DNA of 10,851 nucleotides from Candidatus Zixiibacteriota bacterium (GCA_022572905.1 JACZUZ010000028.1:1-10851); one strand, 5' to 3'. Positions 1 to 6,945 are shown, counted from the stretch's first letter. Notes: generated by a model from the sequence alone, not told the origin. Numbers and translations: made by a program.

Positions 1-572
1 GGATGAATACGCGCAGCAAACAACGCTTCATCAACATATATATTTCCGAGACCGGCAATAAAACTTTGATCCAGCAATGCAGTTTTGATCATCCGCGACG
101 TGCCTGAAAACAAATTCACGAAGTCGGCCTTGTTTATTTCCAGAGCGTCTGGTCCAAGTTTGCGCAAAGAAACGTTTCGGTCAAGTTCGTCTTGTGACAA
201 GAGCCTGACAAATCCAAATTTGCGCACGTCACGATAAATCAATCGTGATTTTGAATTATCGTTTAAACTTTTCAAGTCGAAGTAGAGATGATCGTGTTTG
301 TCGAGGGGAGCGTCCTTTGAAGCTTGAATGAATCGCCCGGTCATGCGCAAGTGAGACCATAGAGTCAGCTTTCCGCTAAATTCAATGAACAGGTTCTTCC
401 CGTGACGACGAACACCAACAAATCTTTTGCCTCGCAATTGCTTGGAAAAGTCACTCGGATTTGAATTAATTAACTTTTTGAGGATAATTTTAGCCGAGGT
501 AATTTCCTTCCCCAATAGAAAATCTCTCAAACCCTGTGCGACAGTTTCGACTTCAGGTAGTTCCGGCGTCAT
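1..572 (-). CDS. mutM: Formamidopyrimidine-DNA glycosylase (Fpg/MutM), C-terminus cut by window edge
   Basis: Base-excision repair enzyme that removes 8-oxoguanine and ring-opened purines and nicks the abasic site. About 190 codons are present; the family is usually about 270 residues, so the rest of the helix-two-turn-helix domain and the C-terminal zinc finger lie beyond base 1. Seen in the translation: N-terminal TPELPEVETV, a Lys at about residue 59 matching the family's beta-hairpin Lys, HLRMTGRF at 74-81, DVRKFG at 115-120, LGPDAL at 139-144 and the DNA-binding GLGNIYVDEALF at 174-185. The start codon directly abuts the birA stop (TAAATG), with AGGAG inside the birA end, so translation is probably coupled. 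Oddity: the catalytic proline, normally residue 2 and exposed by Met removal, is residue 3 here (Met-Thr-Pro). Family assignment is secure; the exact N-terminus is not. Confidence 0.95.
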   Translation of the reverse strand, partial: MTPELPEVETVAQGLRDFLLGKEITSAKIILKKLINSNPSDFSKQLRGKRFVGVRRHGKNLFIEFSGKLTLWSHLRMTGRFIQASKDAPLDKHDHLYFDLKSLNDNSKSRLIYRDVRKFGFVRLLSQDELDRNVSLRKLGPDALEINKADFVNLFSGTSRMIKTALLDQSFIAGLGNIYVDEALFAARIH

Positions 573-1637
573 TTATCTCCTGCTCTTCCTGGCAGGGCTT
601 AGAGTTACATCGCCCGAGTTCAACGCGACAACGCCGCTCGCGGTTTCCACCATAAGCCGTCCGAGTTCATCAATGTCGAGCGCCTGACCCTGATAATCGG
701 GAACATTCACACCGCGCACTTTGACTGTTTTGCCAATCAATATCGAGCGCTTGAGAATTTGTTTACGCAGGCCTGAAAATCCTTCCGACAGTAACTGTAA
801 ATAACGCTTCTCAAAACGTCTCAAGAACTCCTGAACCATCAGAATTCGGTCAATTTTCCGGCGAGCGGAGATTCGCAATGAAGTTGCTGTTTTTTTGAGA
901 GATTCGGGAAAATCATTTCGGGTTTGATTTATATTAATTCCTGTTCCTACTATTACAAAGCGTCCATTCTCAACTTCAGTGATTAGTTCGGTTAAAATAC
1001 CGGAAACCTTTTTGCCCGATACGAAAACATCGTTCGGCCACTTGATTGAAGCATCTATTTCACATACTCGTTCAATAGCTTCCGCAAGCGCCAGCGCTGT
1101 TAATATTGATATTACGGGAGCTTGAACCGGTTCAATCGCAGGGCGAAGAATTATTGAGAGATAGGCTCCCACACGTATTGGGCTGTGCCAGGCTCGCCCG
1201 AGGCGGCCGCGCCCTCCGGTCTGGCTCTCGGCTATTACAATTTCACCTTCAGCGGCTCCCGCGTTTGCAAGCTGGGTGGCGACCGTATTGGTTGAACTGA
1301 CTTTTTGGAAAGCGTGAATCTTTGAGCCTAAAATTTTTGTCCCGAGTCTGTTTTTTATTTCGGCCGCGAGAAGCCTGTCCGGCGCTCCTCCAAAGCGAAT
1401 CGCGCCGTTCGGTCTGCTCTCAATTTTATAACCCCAGGAACGAAGTTGGTCTAAGGCGTTACAAATGGAGGCTTCGTCGATGTCTGATGTAGAATTTGAG
1501 AGTCTTTTCCCTAGGATTCTCAAACTTACATCTCCCCTGCTTCGGCGCAGGAGTTCAACTAATTCGTCAGCCAGCCTCTCAGTTTTGATCGGTTGGGCGC
1601 CTTGACTGTTTAGCGCTTGTTGTTTTCTAGAAATCAT
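573..1637 (-). CDS. birA: Bifunctional biotin-[acetyl-CoA carboxylase] ligase / biotin operon repressor (BirA)
   Basis: Activates biotin with ATP to biotinoyl-5'-AMP and transfers it to the carrier lysine of acetyl-CoA carboxylase (BCCP) and related carboxylases in the cytoplasm. The 354 residues fit the long, regulator-type class: residues about 17-85 look like a winged helix-turn-helix (a VSLRILGKRLSNS-type stretch, then ALDQLRSWGYKIE), followed by the catalytic domain. Motifs seen: SSTNTVA at 114-120, ESQTGGRGRLGRAW at 137-150 (the GRGRxGR biotinoyl-AMP loop), KWPNDV at 199-204, KVSGILTE at 210-217 and VGTGININ at 230-237; a C-terminal SH3-like cap covers about 300-350. The ATG follows nadC after 8 bases, with AAGG about 7 bases upstream. 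Sitting between nadC and mutM, it is probably cotranscribed. The DNA-binding domain suggests biotin-gene repression too, but no biotin genes or operator are visible here. Confidence 0.95.
   Translation of the reverse strand: MISRKQQALNSQGAQPIKTERLADELVELLRRSRGDVSLRILGKRLSNSTSDIDEASICNALDQLRSWGYKIESRPNGAIRFGGAPDRLLAAEIKNRLGTKILGSKIHAFQKVSSTNTVATQLANAGAAEGEIVIAESQTGGRGRLGRAWHSPIRVGAYLSIILRPAIEPVQAPVISILTALALAEAIERVCEIDASIKWPNDVFVSGKKVSGILTELITEVENGRFVIVGTGININQTRNDFPESLKKTATSLRISARRKIDRILMVQEFLRRFEKRYLQLLSEGFSGLRKQILKRSILIGKTVKVRGVNVPDYQGQALDIDELGRLMVETASGVVALNSGDVTLSPARKSRR
577..581 (-). promoter_or_regulatory. Shine-Dalgarno AGGAG of mutM, inside the end of birA
   Basis: AGGAG read on the minus strand lies 4 bases before the ATG at 572-570 and 7 bases before the following ACG codon at 569-567. 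The 4-base gap is short for a typical bacterial ribosome binding site, whereas 7 is near optimal. This matters because starting at ACG would place the catalytic proline of Fpg at residue 2, as in the rest of the family. That use of ACG is inference; ACG starts are rare. Confidence 0.5.
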
Positions 1638-1645
1638 GCAAGACC

Positions 1646-2578
1646 TTAACGCGAGATTAGAAAGGAAAAATCGCTGACAGGAGCGGAATGAGTCAATGAA
1701 CCAATTGAAAGATAGTCAACCCCGCTTAACGCGTACTGGTCGATATTTGTCAGAGAAATATTGCCGCTGGCCTCAATGGTTACTTCCGGCGCAATTGATC
1801 TGGCCAGGCTAACCATTTCTCTCAAACGTGATGGGTTCTGATTATCTATTAGCAAATTCTTCGCTCCCTGCGACAGCGCCTCGCGAATATGTTCTTCTGT
1901 GGAAACTTCCACTTCGATTTCGGCTAATGTCTTTTCAACATCGCCAGCAAAACGGCCTTTGAAAGCCTGTGACCTGATAAACTCCCGTAAATTTGAAATA
2001 GCTTTTGAGATCGAGCCTGCCGCATCAATGTGATTTTCTTTTATTAGCGCCATGCTGTCGAGAGATTTGCGATGGTTACAGCCGCCGCCGCAGGTGACGG
2101 CATATTTTTCGAGAACCCTCAAGCCCGGAGTGGTTTTGCGTGTGTCTCGGATTTTGATTTTCGAATGGGAAACCTTGCCAACACAAACAGCCGTCAAAGT
2201 TGCAATACCCGACAAATGTCCCAGAAAATTCAAAGCCACCCTCTCGGCGGTCAGAGCGCATGAGAGACTCCCTTTGAATTCGGCTAGCGTTTCGCCATCT
2301 CGGAACTCATGACCATCTTCGCAGAGGAATTCAATCCTGCAGGAGGAATCGATTTTCTTAAACACCATTTCGAAAATCTGTGAACCGGCCATAATCCCCT
2401 TTTGTTTTGCCAGCAGTTCGCCAGTTCCAGAGGAATCGCTCAATTTTTCCGATTGCGGATCGTAAAGCGCTCCAATAGTTGTCAAATCGCCAGCGCCAAT
2501 ATCCTCTTTGAGAGCCACATCTATCAGGCTTTCGATTTCAAAGAGCTCAATATATTTAAGTAAATTCGATTGAGTCAT
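1646..2578 (-). CDS. nadC: Nicotinate-nucleotide pyrophosphorylase, carboxylating (quinolinate phosphoribosyltransferase)
   Basis: Converts quinolinate and PRPP to nicotinate mononucleotide, CO2 and pyrophosphate, the third step of de novo NAD synthesis in the cytoplasm. At 310 residues it is close to the usual 280-300. Motifs seen: KEDIGAGDLTT at 24-34, the N-terminal open-face sandwich through about residue 118, NFLGHLSGIAT at 117-127, IRDTRKTTPGLR at 143-154 (substrate-phosphate-binding Arg and Lys), CGGGCNHR at 163-170, MALIKENHI at 176-184, EVEVSTEEH at 222-230, LLIDN at 242-246, EASGNI at 269-274 and SIGSLTHSAP at 291-300. All expected basic quinolinate/PRPP contacts appear present, so it should be active. 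First gene of the leftward cluster; a candidate promoter lies at 2660-2688 and would leave a leader of about 75 bases. nadA and nadB are not in the window. Confidence 0.96.
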   Translation of the reverse strand: MTQSNLLKYIELFEIESLIDVALKEDIGAGDLTTIGALYDPQSEKLSDSSGTGELLAKQKGIMAGSQIFEMVFKKIDSSCRIEFLCEDGHEFRDGETLAEFKGSLSCALTAERVALNFLGHLSGIATLTAVCVGKVSHSKIKIRDTRKTTPGLRVLEKYAVTCGGGCNHRKSLDSMALIKENHIDAAGSISKAISNLREFIRSQAFKGRFAGDVEKTLAEIEVEVSTEEHIREALSQGAKNLLIDNQNPSRLREMVSLARSIAPEVTIEASGNISLTNIDQYALSGVDYLSIGSLTHSAPVSDFSFLISR

Positions 2579-2659
2579 AATTTTCCCGGAAGCCAGAAAT
2601 TAAAAAGAATCGACGATTTCTCTCTCGTAAAATACAGCCGATCAAGACTGGCTGGAAGA

Positions 2660-2688
2660 AGTATCAGCCGAGGCTCCCGGCAAGTCAA
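2660..2688 (-). promoter_or_regulatory. Candidate sigma70-type promoter for nadC-birA-mutM
   Basis: On the minus strand a -35-like TTGACT (2688-2683, 5 of 6 consensus) and a -10-like GATACT (2665-2660, 4 of 6) are separated by exactly 17 bases. It points into nadC from the divergent intergenic region and would start transcription near 2653. Position and spacing are good but the -10 is mediocre, so this is a candidate only. Confidence 0.35.
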
Positions 2689-2698
2689 CTCTCGCCGT

Positions 2699-2704
2699 AA
2701 GGAG
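2699..2704 (+). promoter_or_regulatory. Shine-Dalgarno AAGGAG deciding a GTG start
   Basis: AAGGAG ends 8 bases before the GTG at 2713-2715. The two later in-frame ATG codons (2749 and 2758) have no comparable site upstream, so the GTG is the preferred start of the membrane protein gene. Confidence 0.6.
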
Positions 2705-2712
2705 TCTGGGAC

Positions 2713-3267
2713 GTGGAATTTCGCCTATCGCAGACCGATAAATATAGTATGAGTCGCATGATCCGGAAACCCGTAGAATTCAGTCCATCAATAAGTAAAG
2801 ATGCCGATTCCAGCGTTCAGGGCCTTGCTCGAGGATTTGAACTCAACGAAATATCTCGTCAGGATTCTGATCGCAAGCTCTGGGGGCGGCGATTTATGAT
2901 TATGTGGGGTTGGCTGTTCTTGCTGTTGTTCACAATTATCTTGACTGGTTTTTCCCCGGAAAAGGAGATACTCAATTCAATTCTACCGGCTCTCATTTTT
3001 TCCGGAATTTCGTCTCTTTTATTATCGTTTTTTCTGATCGCCCCGCTGGCGGTAATCGTCCGGTGGCGCCAGAGCCGCATCGGTCCCCAGGAAAAGTTCG
3101 CTGCCGCTGTTTTCATTATGGGGGCGCTCTTGTTTGTTCCAATGGCCATATACTGGGATTGGGCCTATATAGCGCTGATCGCCTTTATGGCGTTGTTTTA
3201 CAGGATACTAGCGCTTCTCGCTCGTCAGGGGAGGTTTTTCGGAGAAAATATCAGCTCTGAAAAATGA
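2713..3267 (+). CDS. Hypothetical four-helix integral membrane protein
   Basis: I do not recognise a family. The 184 residues comprise a hydrophilic, charged N-terminus (about 1-58, probably cytoplasmic) and four likely membrane segments: about 61-80, 90-116, 129-147 and 149-168. Basic residues cluster at WGRR (57-60), RWRQSR (117-122) and after the last helix, which by the positive-inside rule argues for both ends inside. There is no signal peptidase site, Cys-rich motif or recognisable catalytic motif. The GTG start is chosen for its strong Shine-Dalgarno; ATG at codons 13 or 16 would shorten only the hydrophilic tail. It is divergent from nadC and 207 bases upstream of the reductoisomerase-like gene, so it is likely its own unit. 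That it is a real gene is supported by coherent hydrophobic periodicity over the whole frame. Confidence 0.75.
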   Translation: MEFRLSQTDKYSMSRMIRKPVEFSPSISKDADSSVQGLARGFELNEISRQDSDRKLWGRRFMIMWGWLFLLLFTIILTGFSPEKEILNSILPALIFSGISSLLLSFFLIAPLAVIVRWRQSRIGPQEKFAAAVFIMGALLFVPMAIYWDWAYIALIAFMALFYRILALLARQGRFFGENISSEK

Positions 3268-3321
3268 TTCTCCAATATCCCATCCCCGCTCGCCTCTGAA
3301 TATTCTGGCAACAATTTCGAG

Positions 3322-3344
3322 TCTCCTCCCTCCCACTCCCCCCT
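3322..3344 (+). other. Pyrimidine-rich tract in the 207-base intergenic gap (G-rich on the minus strand)
   Basis: Twenty-two of these 23 bases are C or T on the plus strand, so the minus strand carries runs of 6, 3, 3 and 2 guanines separated by 1-3 bases. It lies between the membrane protein and the reductoisomerase-like gene. The rest of the gap (3268-3474) shows no clear intrinsic terminator and only a weak promoter-like pair (TTGCGA 3365-3370, TATTTT 3387-3392, 16-base spacer). Function unknown. Confidence 0.4.
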
Positions 3345-3474
3345 AATAGATTAGTTCAGAAAGCTTGCGACTCCGGTCGGCATTGGTATTTTCAGTATCA
3401 GGCGCTTTTTTGAGAAATTCGCGAGCGCTACTTTCGGCTGAATATTTTTAGGGGAGTCCCACTGGACGACAATA

Positions 3475-4470
3475 ATGAGCGCCATCAGAAAAAAGCTTCA
3501 AAAAGAATCGACCGTCGTCGGATCTGCGGGAAATCTAAAATACGCCGTGCTTGGTTATGGGAATCAGGGTCGCGCTCTGGCTTTGAACTTGAAAGATTCG
3601 AAGCGAGGCGTTGTTATCGGGCTTCCTGTACGAAGCAAATCAATTCGCAAAGCATTAAATGATAATTTCAGCGTTGTGGAAAATGTGACTGACGCTGTCA
3701 GGAAAGCCAGTGTGATAGTTTTTGCTTTTCCCGATCACTTACATGCCAGAACCTACCAGAAGGATATTCTACCGAATCTAAAGAAAGGTCAAACACTAGT
3801 ATTCCTACACGGAACGTCAATACACTTTGGCCTTATTCAGCCTCCCCGCGATGTTGATGTTGTCATGCTTGCTCCGCACGCTCCCGGTTACGCTGTGCGA
3901 GAGAAATTTCTTTCGGGAGAGTCAATCTCATGTTTCTGGGCCATACATCAGAATTATTCACGTCAGGCTCGGCGCAGGGTTTTTCAATTCGCCAGGTCAA
4001 TCGGTATTGCGACTACAAAGCGAACGATGATCAAGACGACTTTTGCCGATGAAGCGGTCGGTGATCTATTTGGTGAACAAGTAGTTCTCTGCGGTGGATT
4101 AAGCGAACTTATTCATTCTGGTTTTCAAACTCTCACAAAACGCGGACACTCACCCGACAACGCCTATCTGGAAGTATGCTATCAGATTGATCTGATCGTG
4201 GATTTGATCAAACGCTTTGGCATAGCCGGGATGTACCAGCGCATTTCCGTGGCCGCTCGGCTGGGTTCATCGCTTAGCGCGCGACGGGTGATTGCTAAAC
4301 AGACCAGAAAAAATATGAACGCGATTCTCAAAGAAATCGAATCGGGGGACTTTGCCCAAAAACTTTCATCGCTCACTCCCGCCAAACTCAAGCGTCTTGA
4401 CAAGAACCTCCAAAAACTAACTTCCCCTGAATTCGAAAAATCAGCCCGAAAATTCGCAGTTAAGTCATGA
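3475..4470 (+). CDS. Divergent ketol-acid reductoisomerase-like protein (class I IlvC fold, altered active site)
   Basis: True ketol-acid reductoisomerase makes dihydroxy acids for valine/isoleucine synthesis using Mg2+ and NADPH. The 331 residues match class I length. The Rossmann motif GYGNQGRA is at 27-34; an RSKS phosphate-loop-like stretch at 53-56 suggests NADPH; LHGTSIHFG at 111-119 supplies the conserved His112; APHAPGYAVREKF at 133-145, DLFGEQVVLCGG at 197-208 and LIVDLIKRFGIAGM at 240-253 mark the knotted C-terminal domain. Metal-site Asp197, Glu201 and Glu233 and substrate-loop Ser258 are kept. The family's active-site Lys (in APKGPG) is His135, however, and the second Glu of the FECLHE motif is Gln237. 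The usual N-terminal YYDxDAD motif is also missing. It overlaps the next gene by ATGA, and no ilv or leu gene is nearby. Membership of the superfamily is firm; the normal reaction is doubtful. No strong Shine-Dalgarno is seen. Confidence 0.85.
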   Translation: MSAIRKKLQKESTVVGSAGNLKYAVLGYGNQGRALALNLKDSKRGVVIGLPVRSKSIRKALNDNFSVVENVTDAVRKASVIVFAFPDHLHARTYQKDILPNLKKGQTLVFLHGTSIHFGLIQPPRDVDVVMLAPHAPGYAVREKFLSGESISCFWAIHQNYSRQARRRVFQFARSIGIATTKRTMIKTTFADEAVGDLFGEQVVLCGGLSELIHSGFQTLTKRGHSPDNAYLEVCYQIDLIVDLIKRFGIAGMYQRISVAARLGSSLSARRVIAKQTRKNMNAILKEIESGDFAQKLSSLTPAKLKRLDKNLQKLTSPEFEKSARKFAVKS

Positions 4471-6815
4471 GAAATAAATTAATTGGCGCCTTAAGCGTAG
4501 CGCTTATCTGTGTGACACTATTGACGGTAAATTCATCCGCTTCAATTCAAGGAAGACAAATCTTTCCCAAGGCAGATTCATACGAAAGCCTCTTCAATAG
4601 CTTTGTTAACATGAAGCCTGATCCTGAGATGGTGGCCGAGGTTACGCAATTTACACTAAAGCAAGACGTGGCCACTTTCACTTTTGAGAAGGGCAGAATC
4701 TATATGCTCACACCAATTCTGGGCCGTCGGTGCGCCGCCGTATTTGTCGGAGAGGGTGTGTTTGACTATGCGCCGCCCACATGGATAGAGCGTGAACAGC
4801 TAATGAGATTCTACGACACGGATTCGCTTCATGAAGAGTTCACCTTTTTGTTTATGGTTTTTTCCGACTCAGTCTTGAAAGAACTGACTAATTCTCTGGA
4901 ATTTTCAAGCGGAAAATTTCCACGCAAATGGAAAAAAACATTCGAAAATTGCCACAAATATATCAGTAACAACAAGACCAAGTATCTTCACTATGGAATC
5001 GCAAAAACATTTTTGGAAGGGGAAGATAATGAACTGTTTTATTCGCATTTTAGCTTCCGCAAATTGAATCCCATGTTCTTCGAAATTGATCCTTATCAGA
5101 ACGAAGAAGTCCGCTTCCGACGAAGGGACATTCTCGATCCTGAGTACTATGCTGAGGTCATCAATCAATTCCACAGGAGTGAAGACTATGAATCAGGAAT
5201 TGATTCACTAATTGAAACACAGGACATCATTGCAATCAGCAACTATGTAATCGACGCTCGCATAGATAGAAGCCTGGATTTTGAGGCCAGCGCAGAAATT
5301 GAATTTTCGACGGTGGTGGACAACCACCAGTGGTTTGATTTCTATCTGTATAAATTATTAAAAATTGATTCTGTCTTATGGGATGACGGAGAGAGGGTGG
5401 ACTATTTCAGGGGAAAACAAGCGGCAAAGTTTTGGATCAAATCACGTCAGCCATTGGCAGACGGTGAAAACATCAAAATAAAGATATACTATCATGGAAA
5501 AATTCTGAAAAGAGTAATGTATTGGATCACAATTAGATCCGCGTCTTACTGGTATCCTCGTCATCAATCATCACGAACGAAAGCCACTTTTGATTTAACA
5601 TTTCATACACCGAAAAGATACACTTTCGTAACTGTCGGTGAAAAAGTCGCCGAGGACACTGTAAAGGGAGAAATAACTTCACGATGGATAATCCGGGACC
5701 CTGTTAGGTGGATATCTTTCAATCTGGGCGCTTTCAAGAATTATGAAATAGAAGACGAAAGAATTCCACCGGTTACTGTATTAATTTCGGAAGCAGGACA
5801 CAAAGAACTCGAACACTATCTTGGCTCTATTGGCAATGTATCAGGAAGAGATGTCGAGAAAAATGTTGGAGCGGATGTTGCCAACAGCCTCGCCTTTTTT
5901 TCACAAATGTTTGGAGCGTGTTCCGCAAAGCAAATTTATGCGACTGAAATTTTTGGAGACCATGGCGAGGCTTTTCCCGGTTTGATTCATCTGGCCTGGT
6001 CGACGTATCAGCGAACTTCGAAGTATGGATATGACGCAATTTTCAGGGCGCACGAAGTCGCCCACCAGTGGTGGGGAATAGGAGTCGAATTTGAGACTTA
6101 CCATGACCAGTGGCTGAGTGAGGGTTTCTCCAGCTATTCCGGATTGTGGTATTTGCAGTTTACCAAAGGTGATAACGCGCGATTTTTCTCTATGTTGCTT
6201 GAGTGGAAAAATGAAGTGATCAAAAATCAACGCAACCTGGAAGGAAAGGGACGCCCCGCCGGACCAATCTCGCTCGGCTATCGCGCTGGAACTCATCAGA
6301 CACCCGGGAGTTACGAGATAATTGTTTACAAAAAAGGAGCCTGGGTTCTGCATATGCTGAGAAATTTACTCATCGATTTGAATACGATGAATGAAGATAA
6401 ATTCATTTCTGTCATGCGGGATTTCTATCAGAATTTCAAAGGAAAACGAGCAACGACCCGCGACTTCCAAAAGATTATAGAACAATACACCGAATCGGAC
6501 ATGAGTTGGTTCTTCAATCAGTGGGTCAATTCGGTGGAAATCCCGACGTACTACTTCTCTTACAAAGTCGATAAAAAATCCGATAGCTCTTTTGTTGTCA
6601 GTTGCAGAATAAAGCAAGAAAATACGCCCGCCGATTTCGTTATGCCGGTTCCCATTTTAATTCGCATGGGCGAGAATGGTATTTTCCGGTTTCGAAGTTT
6701 CGTTAGAGGCGCCATTACAGAATTCGAGCTACCCGCGCTTCCATATGAACCCACCGAAGTTATTTTCAACGATTTGGAATCTGTTCTCTGCGAAGTCAAG
6801 AACGTGAGTTGGTAG
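4467..6815 (+). CDS. Secreted M1-family (gluzincin) metallopeptidase homologue with long N-terminal extension
   Basis: A zinc metallopeptidase-like protein, 782 residues. An N-terminal signal peptide is evident (basic MRNK, hydrophobic core about 5-21, possible cleavage after SSA at 23-25), so it acts outside the cytoplasmic membrane. Residues about 30-265 form an unrecognised extension. A beta-rich M1-type N-terminal domain follows (about 270-440), then the catalytic domain: HEVAH at 529-533 and Glu552 give the complete HExxH-18-E zinc site, and Tyr621 in VYKKGAWVLHML fits the transition-state Tyr. The aminopeptidase GxMEN motif is replaced by GEAFPG (500-505), lacking the usual Glu position, so true aminopeptidase activity is uncertain. 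After about residue 680 only a short beta-rich tail remains, without the large helical C-terminal domain of classical aminopeptidase N. Its ATG overlaps the stop of the reductoisomerase-like gene (ATGA), implying translational coupling. Family call is strong; substrate unknown. Confidence 0.9.
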   Translation: MRNKLIGALSVALICVTLLTVNSSASIQGRQIFPKADSYESLFNSFVNMKPDPEMVAEVTQFTLKQDVATFTFEKGRIYMLTPILGRRCAAVFVGEGVFDYAPPTWIEREQLMRFYDTDSLHEEFTFLFMVFSDSVLKELTNSLEFSSGKFPRKWKKTFENCHKYISNNKTKYLHYGIAKTFLEGEDNELFYSHFSFRKLNPMFFEIDPYQNEEVRFRRRDILDPEYYAEVINQFHRSEDYESGIDSLIETQDIIAISNYVIDARIDRSLDFEASAEIEFSTVVDNHQWFDFYLYKLLKIDSVLWDDGERVDYFRGKQAAKFWIKSRQPLADGENIKIKIYYHGKILKRVMYWITIRSASYWYPRHQSSRTKATFDLTFHTPKRYTFVTVGEKVAEDTVKGEITSRWIIRDPVRWISFNLGAFKNYEIEDERIPPVTVLISEAGHKELEHYLGSIGNVSGRDVEKNVGADVANSLAFFSQMFGACSAKQIYATEIFGDHGEAFPGLIHLAWSTYQRTSKYGYDAIFRAHEVAHQWWGIGVEFETYHDQWLSEGFSSYSGLWYLQFTKGDNARFFSMLLEWKNEVIKNQRNLEGKGRPAGPISLGYRAGTHQTPGSYEIIVYKKGAWVLHMLRNLLIDLNTMNEDKFISVMRDFYQNFKGKRATTRDFQKIIEQYTESDMSWFFNQWVNSVEIPTYYFSYKVDKKSDSSFVVSCRIKQENTPADFVMPVPILIRMGENGIFRFRSFVRGAITEFELPALPYEPTEVIFNDLESVLCEVKNVSW

Positions 6816-6916
6816 ACTTGATATCACGCTAGGGACATTCCAGGGGCAAAGCGCCAACCGGGAGAATGTCTTTCCGTAAATTCTGGAAATATTTGAGCGG
6901 TACTAGCGATTTTATC

Positions 6917-6945
6917 TTGAAACCCGGGCCGGTTTAGCGCATAAT
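6917..6945 (+). promoter_or_regulatory. Sigma70-type promoter for ftsB/divIC-recO-glyS
   Basis: TTGAAA (6917-6922, 5 of 6 consensus) and CATAAT (6940-6945, 5 of 6) are separated by exactly 17 bases. Transcription would begin near 6952, giving a leader of about 48 bases before the ATG at 7000. It is the best promoter match in the window and sits in the 184-base gap after the peptidase gene. The rest of that gap shows no clear terminator; a weak dyad at 6835-6869 lacks a T run. Confidence 0.6.

Noticed and set aside
2052..2312. Plus-strand open frames opposite nadC
   Set aside because: They lie wholly inside a gene with complete family motifs on the other strand, have no ribosome site or recognisable product, and read as antisense shadows.
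2628..2633. TAAAAT as a -10 box for the membrane protein gene
   Set aside because: No acceptable -35 sequence lies 16-18 bases upstream.
3365..3392. TTGCGA / TATTTT pair as promoter of the reductoisomerase-like gene
   Set aside because: Both boxes match only 4 of 6 with a 16-base spacer, a level expected by chance in this composition; noted but not listed.
2713..3474. Riboswitch or tRNA/small RNA in the intergenic gaps
   Set aside because: No cloverleaf, T-loop signature, or conserved riboswitch core was visible in the gaps at 2579-2712, 3268-3474, 6816-6999 or 7363-7482; in particular no T-box element precedes glyS, whose gap is only 42 bases.
3475..4470. Annotation as an ordinary ilvC
   Set aside because: Two active-site substitutions, the missing N-terminal motif and the absence of branched-chain amino acid genes make the normal role unsafe to assert.
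5901..6353. 150-codon minus-strand frame across the peptidase zinc site
   Set aside because: It is antisense to the HExxH-E region, the most conserved part of the real gene, and its translation has no recognisable features.
6835..6869. Dyad ACATTC...GAATGT after the peptidase gene as a terminator
   Set aside because: The arms are only 6 bases, the inner bases pair poorly, and no T run follows, so it does not fit an intrinsic terminator.
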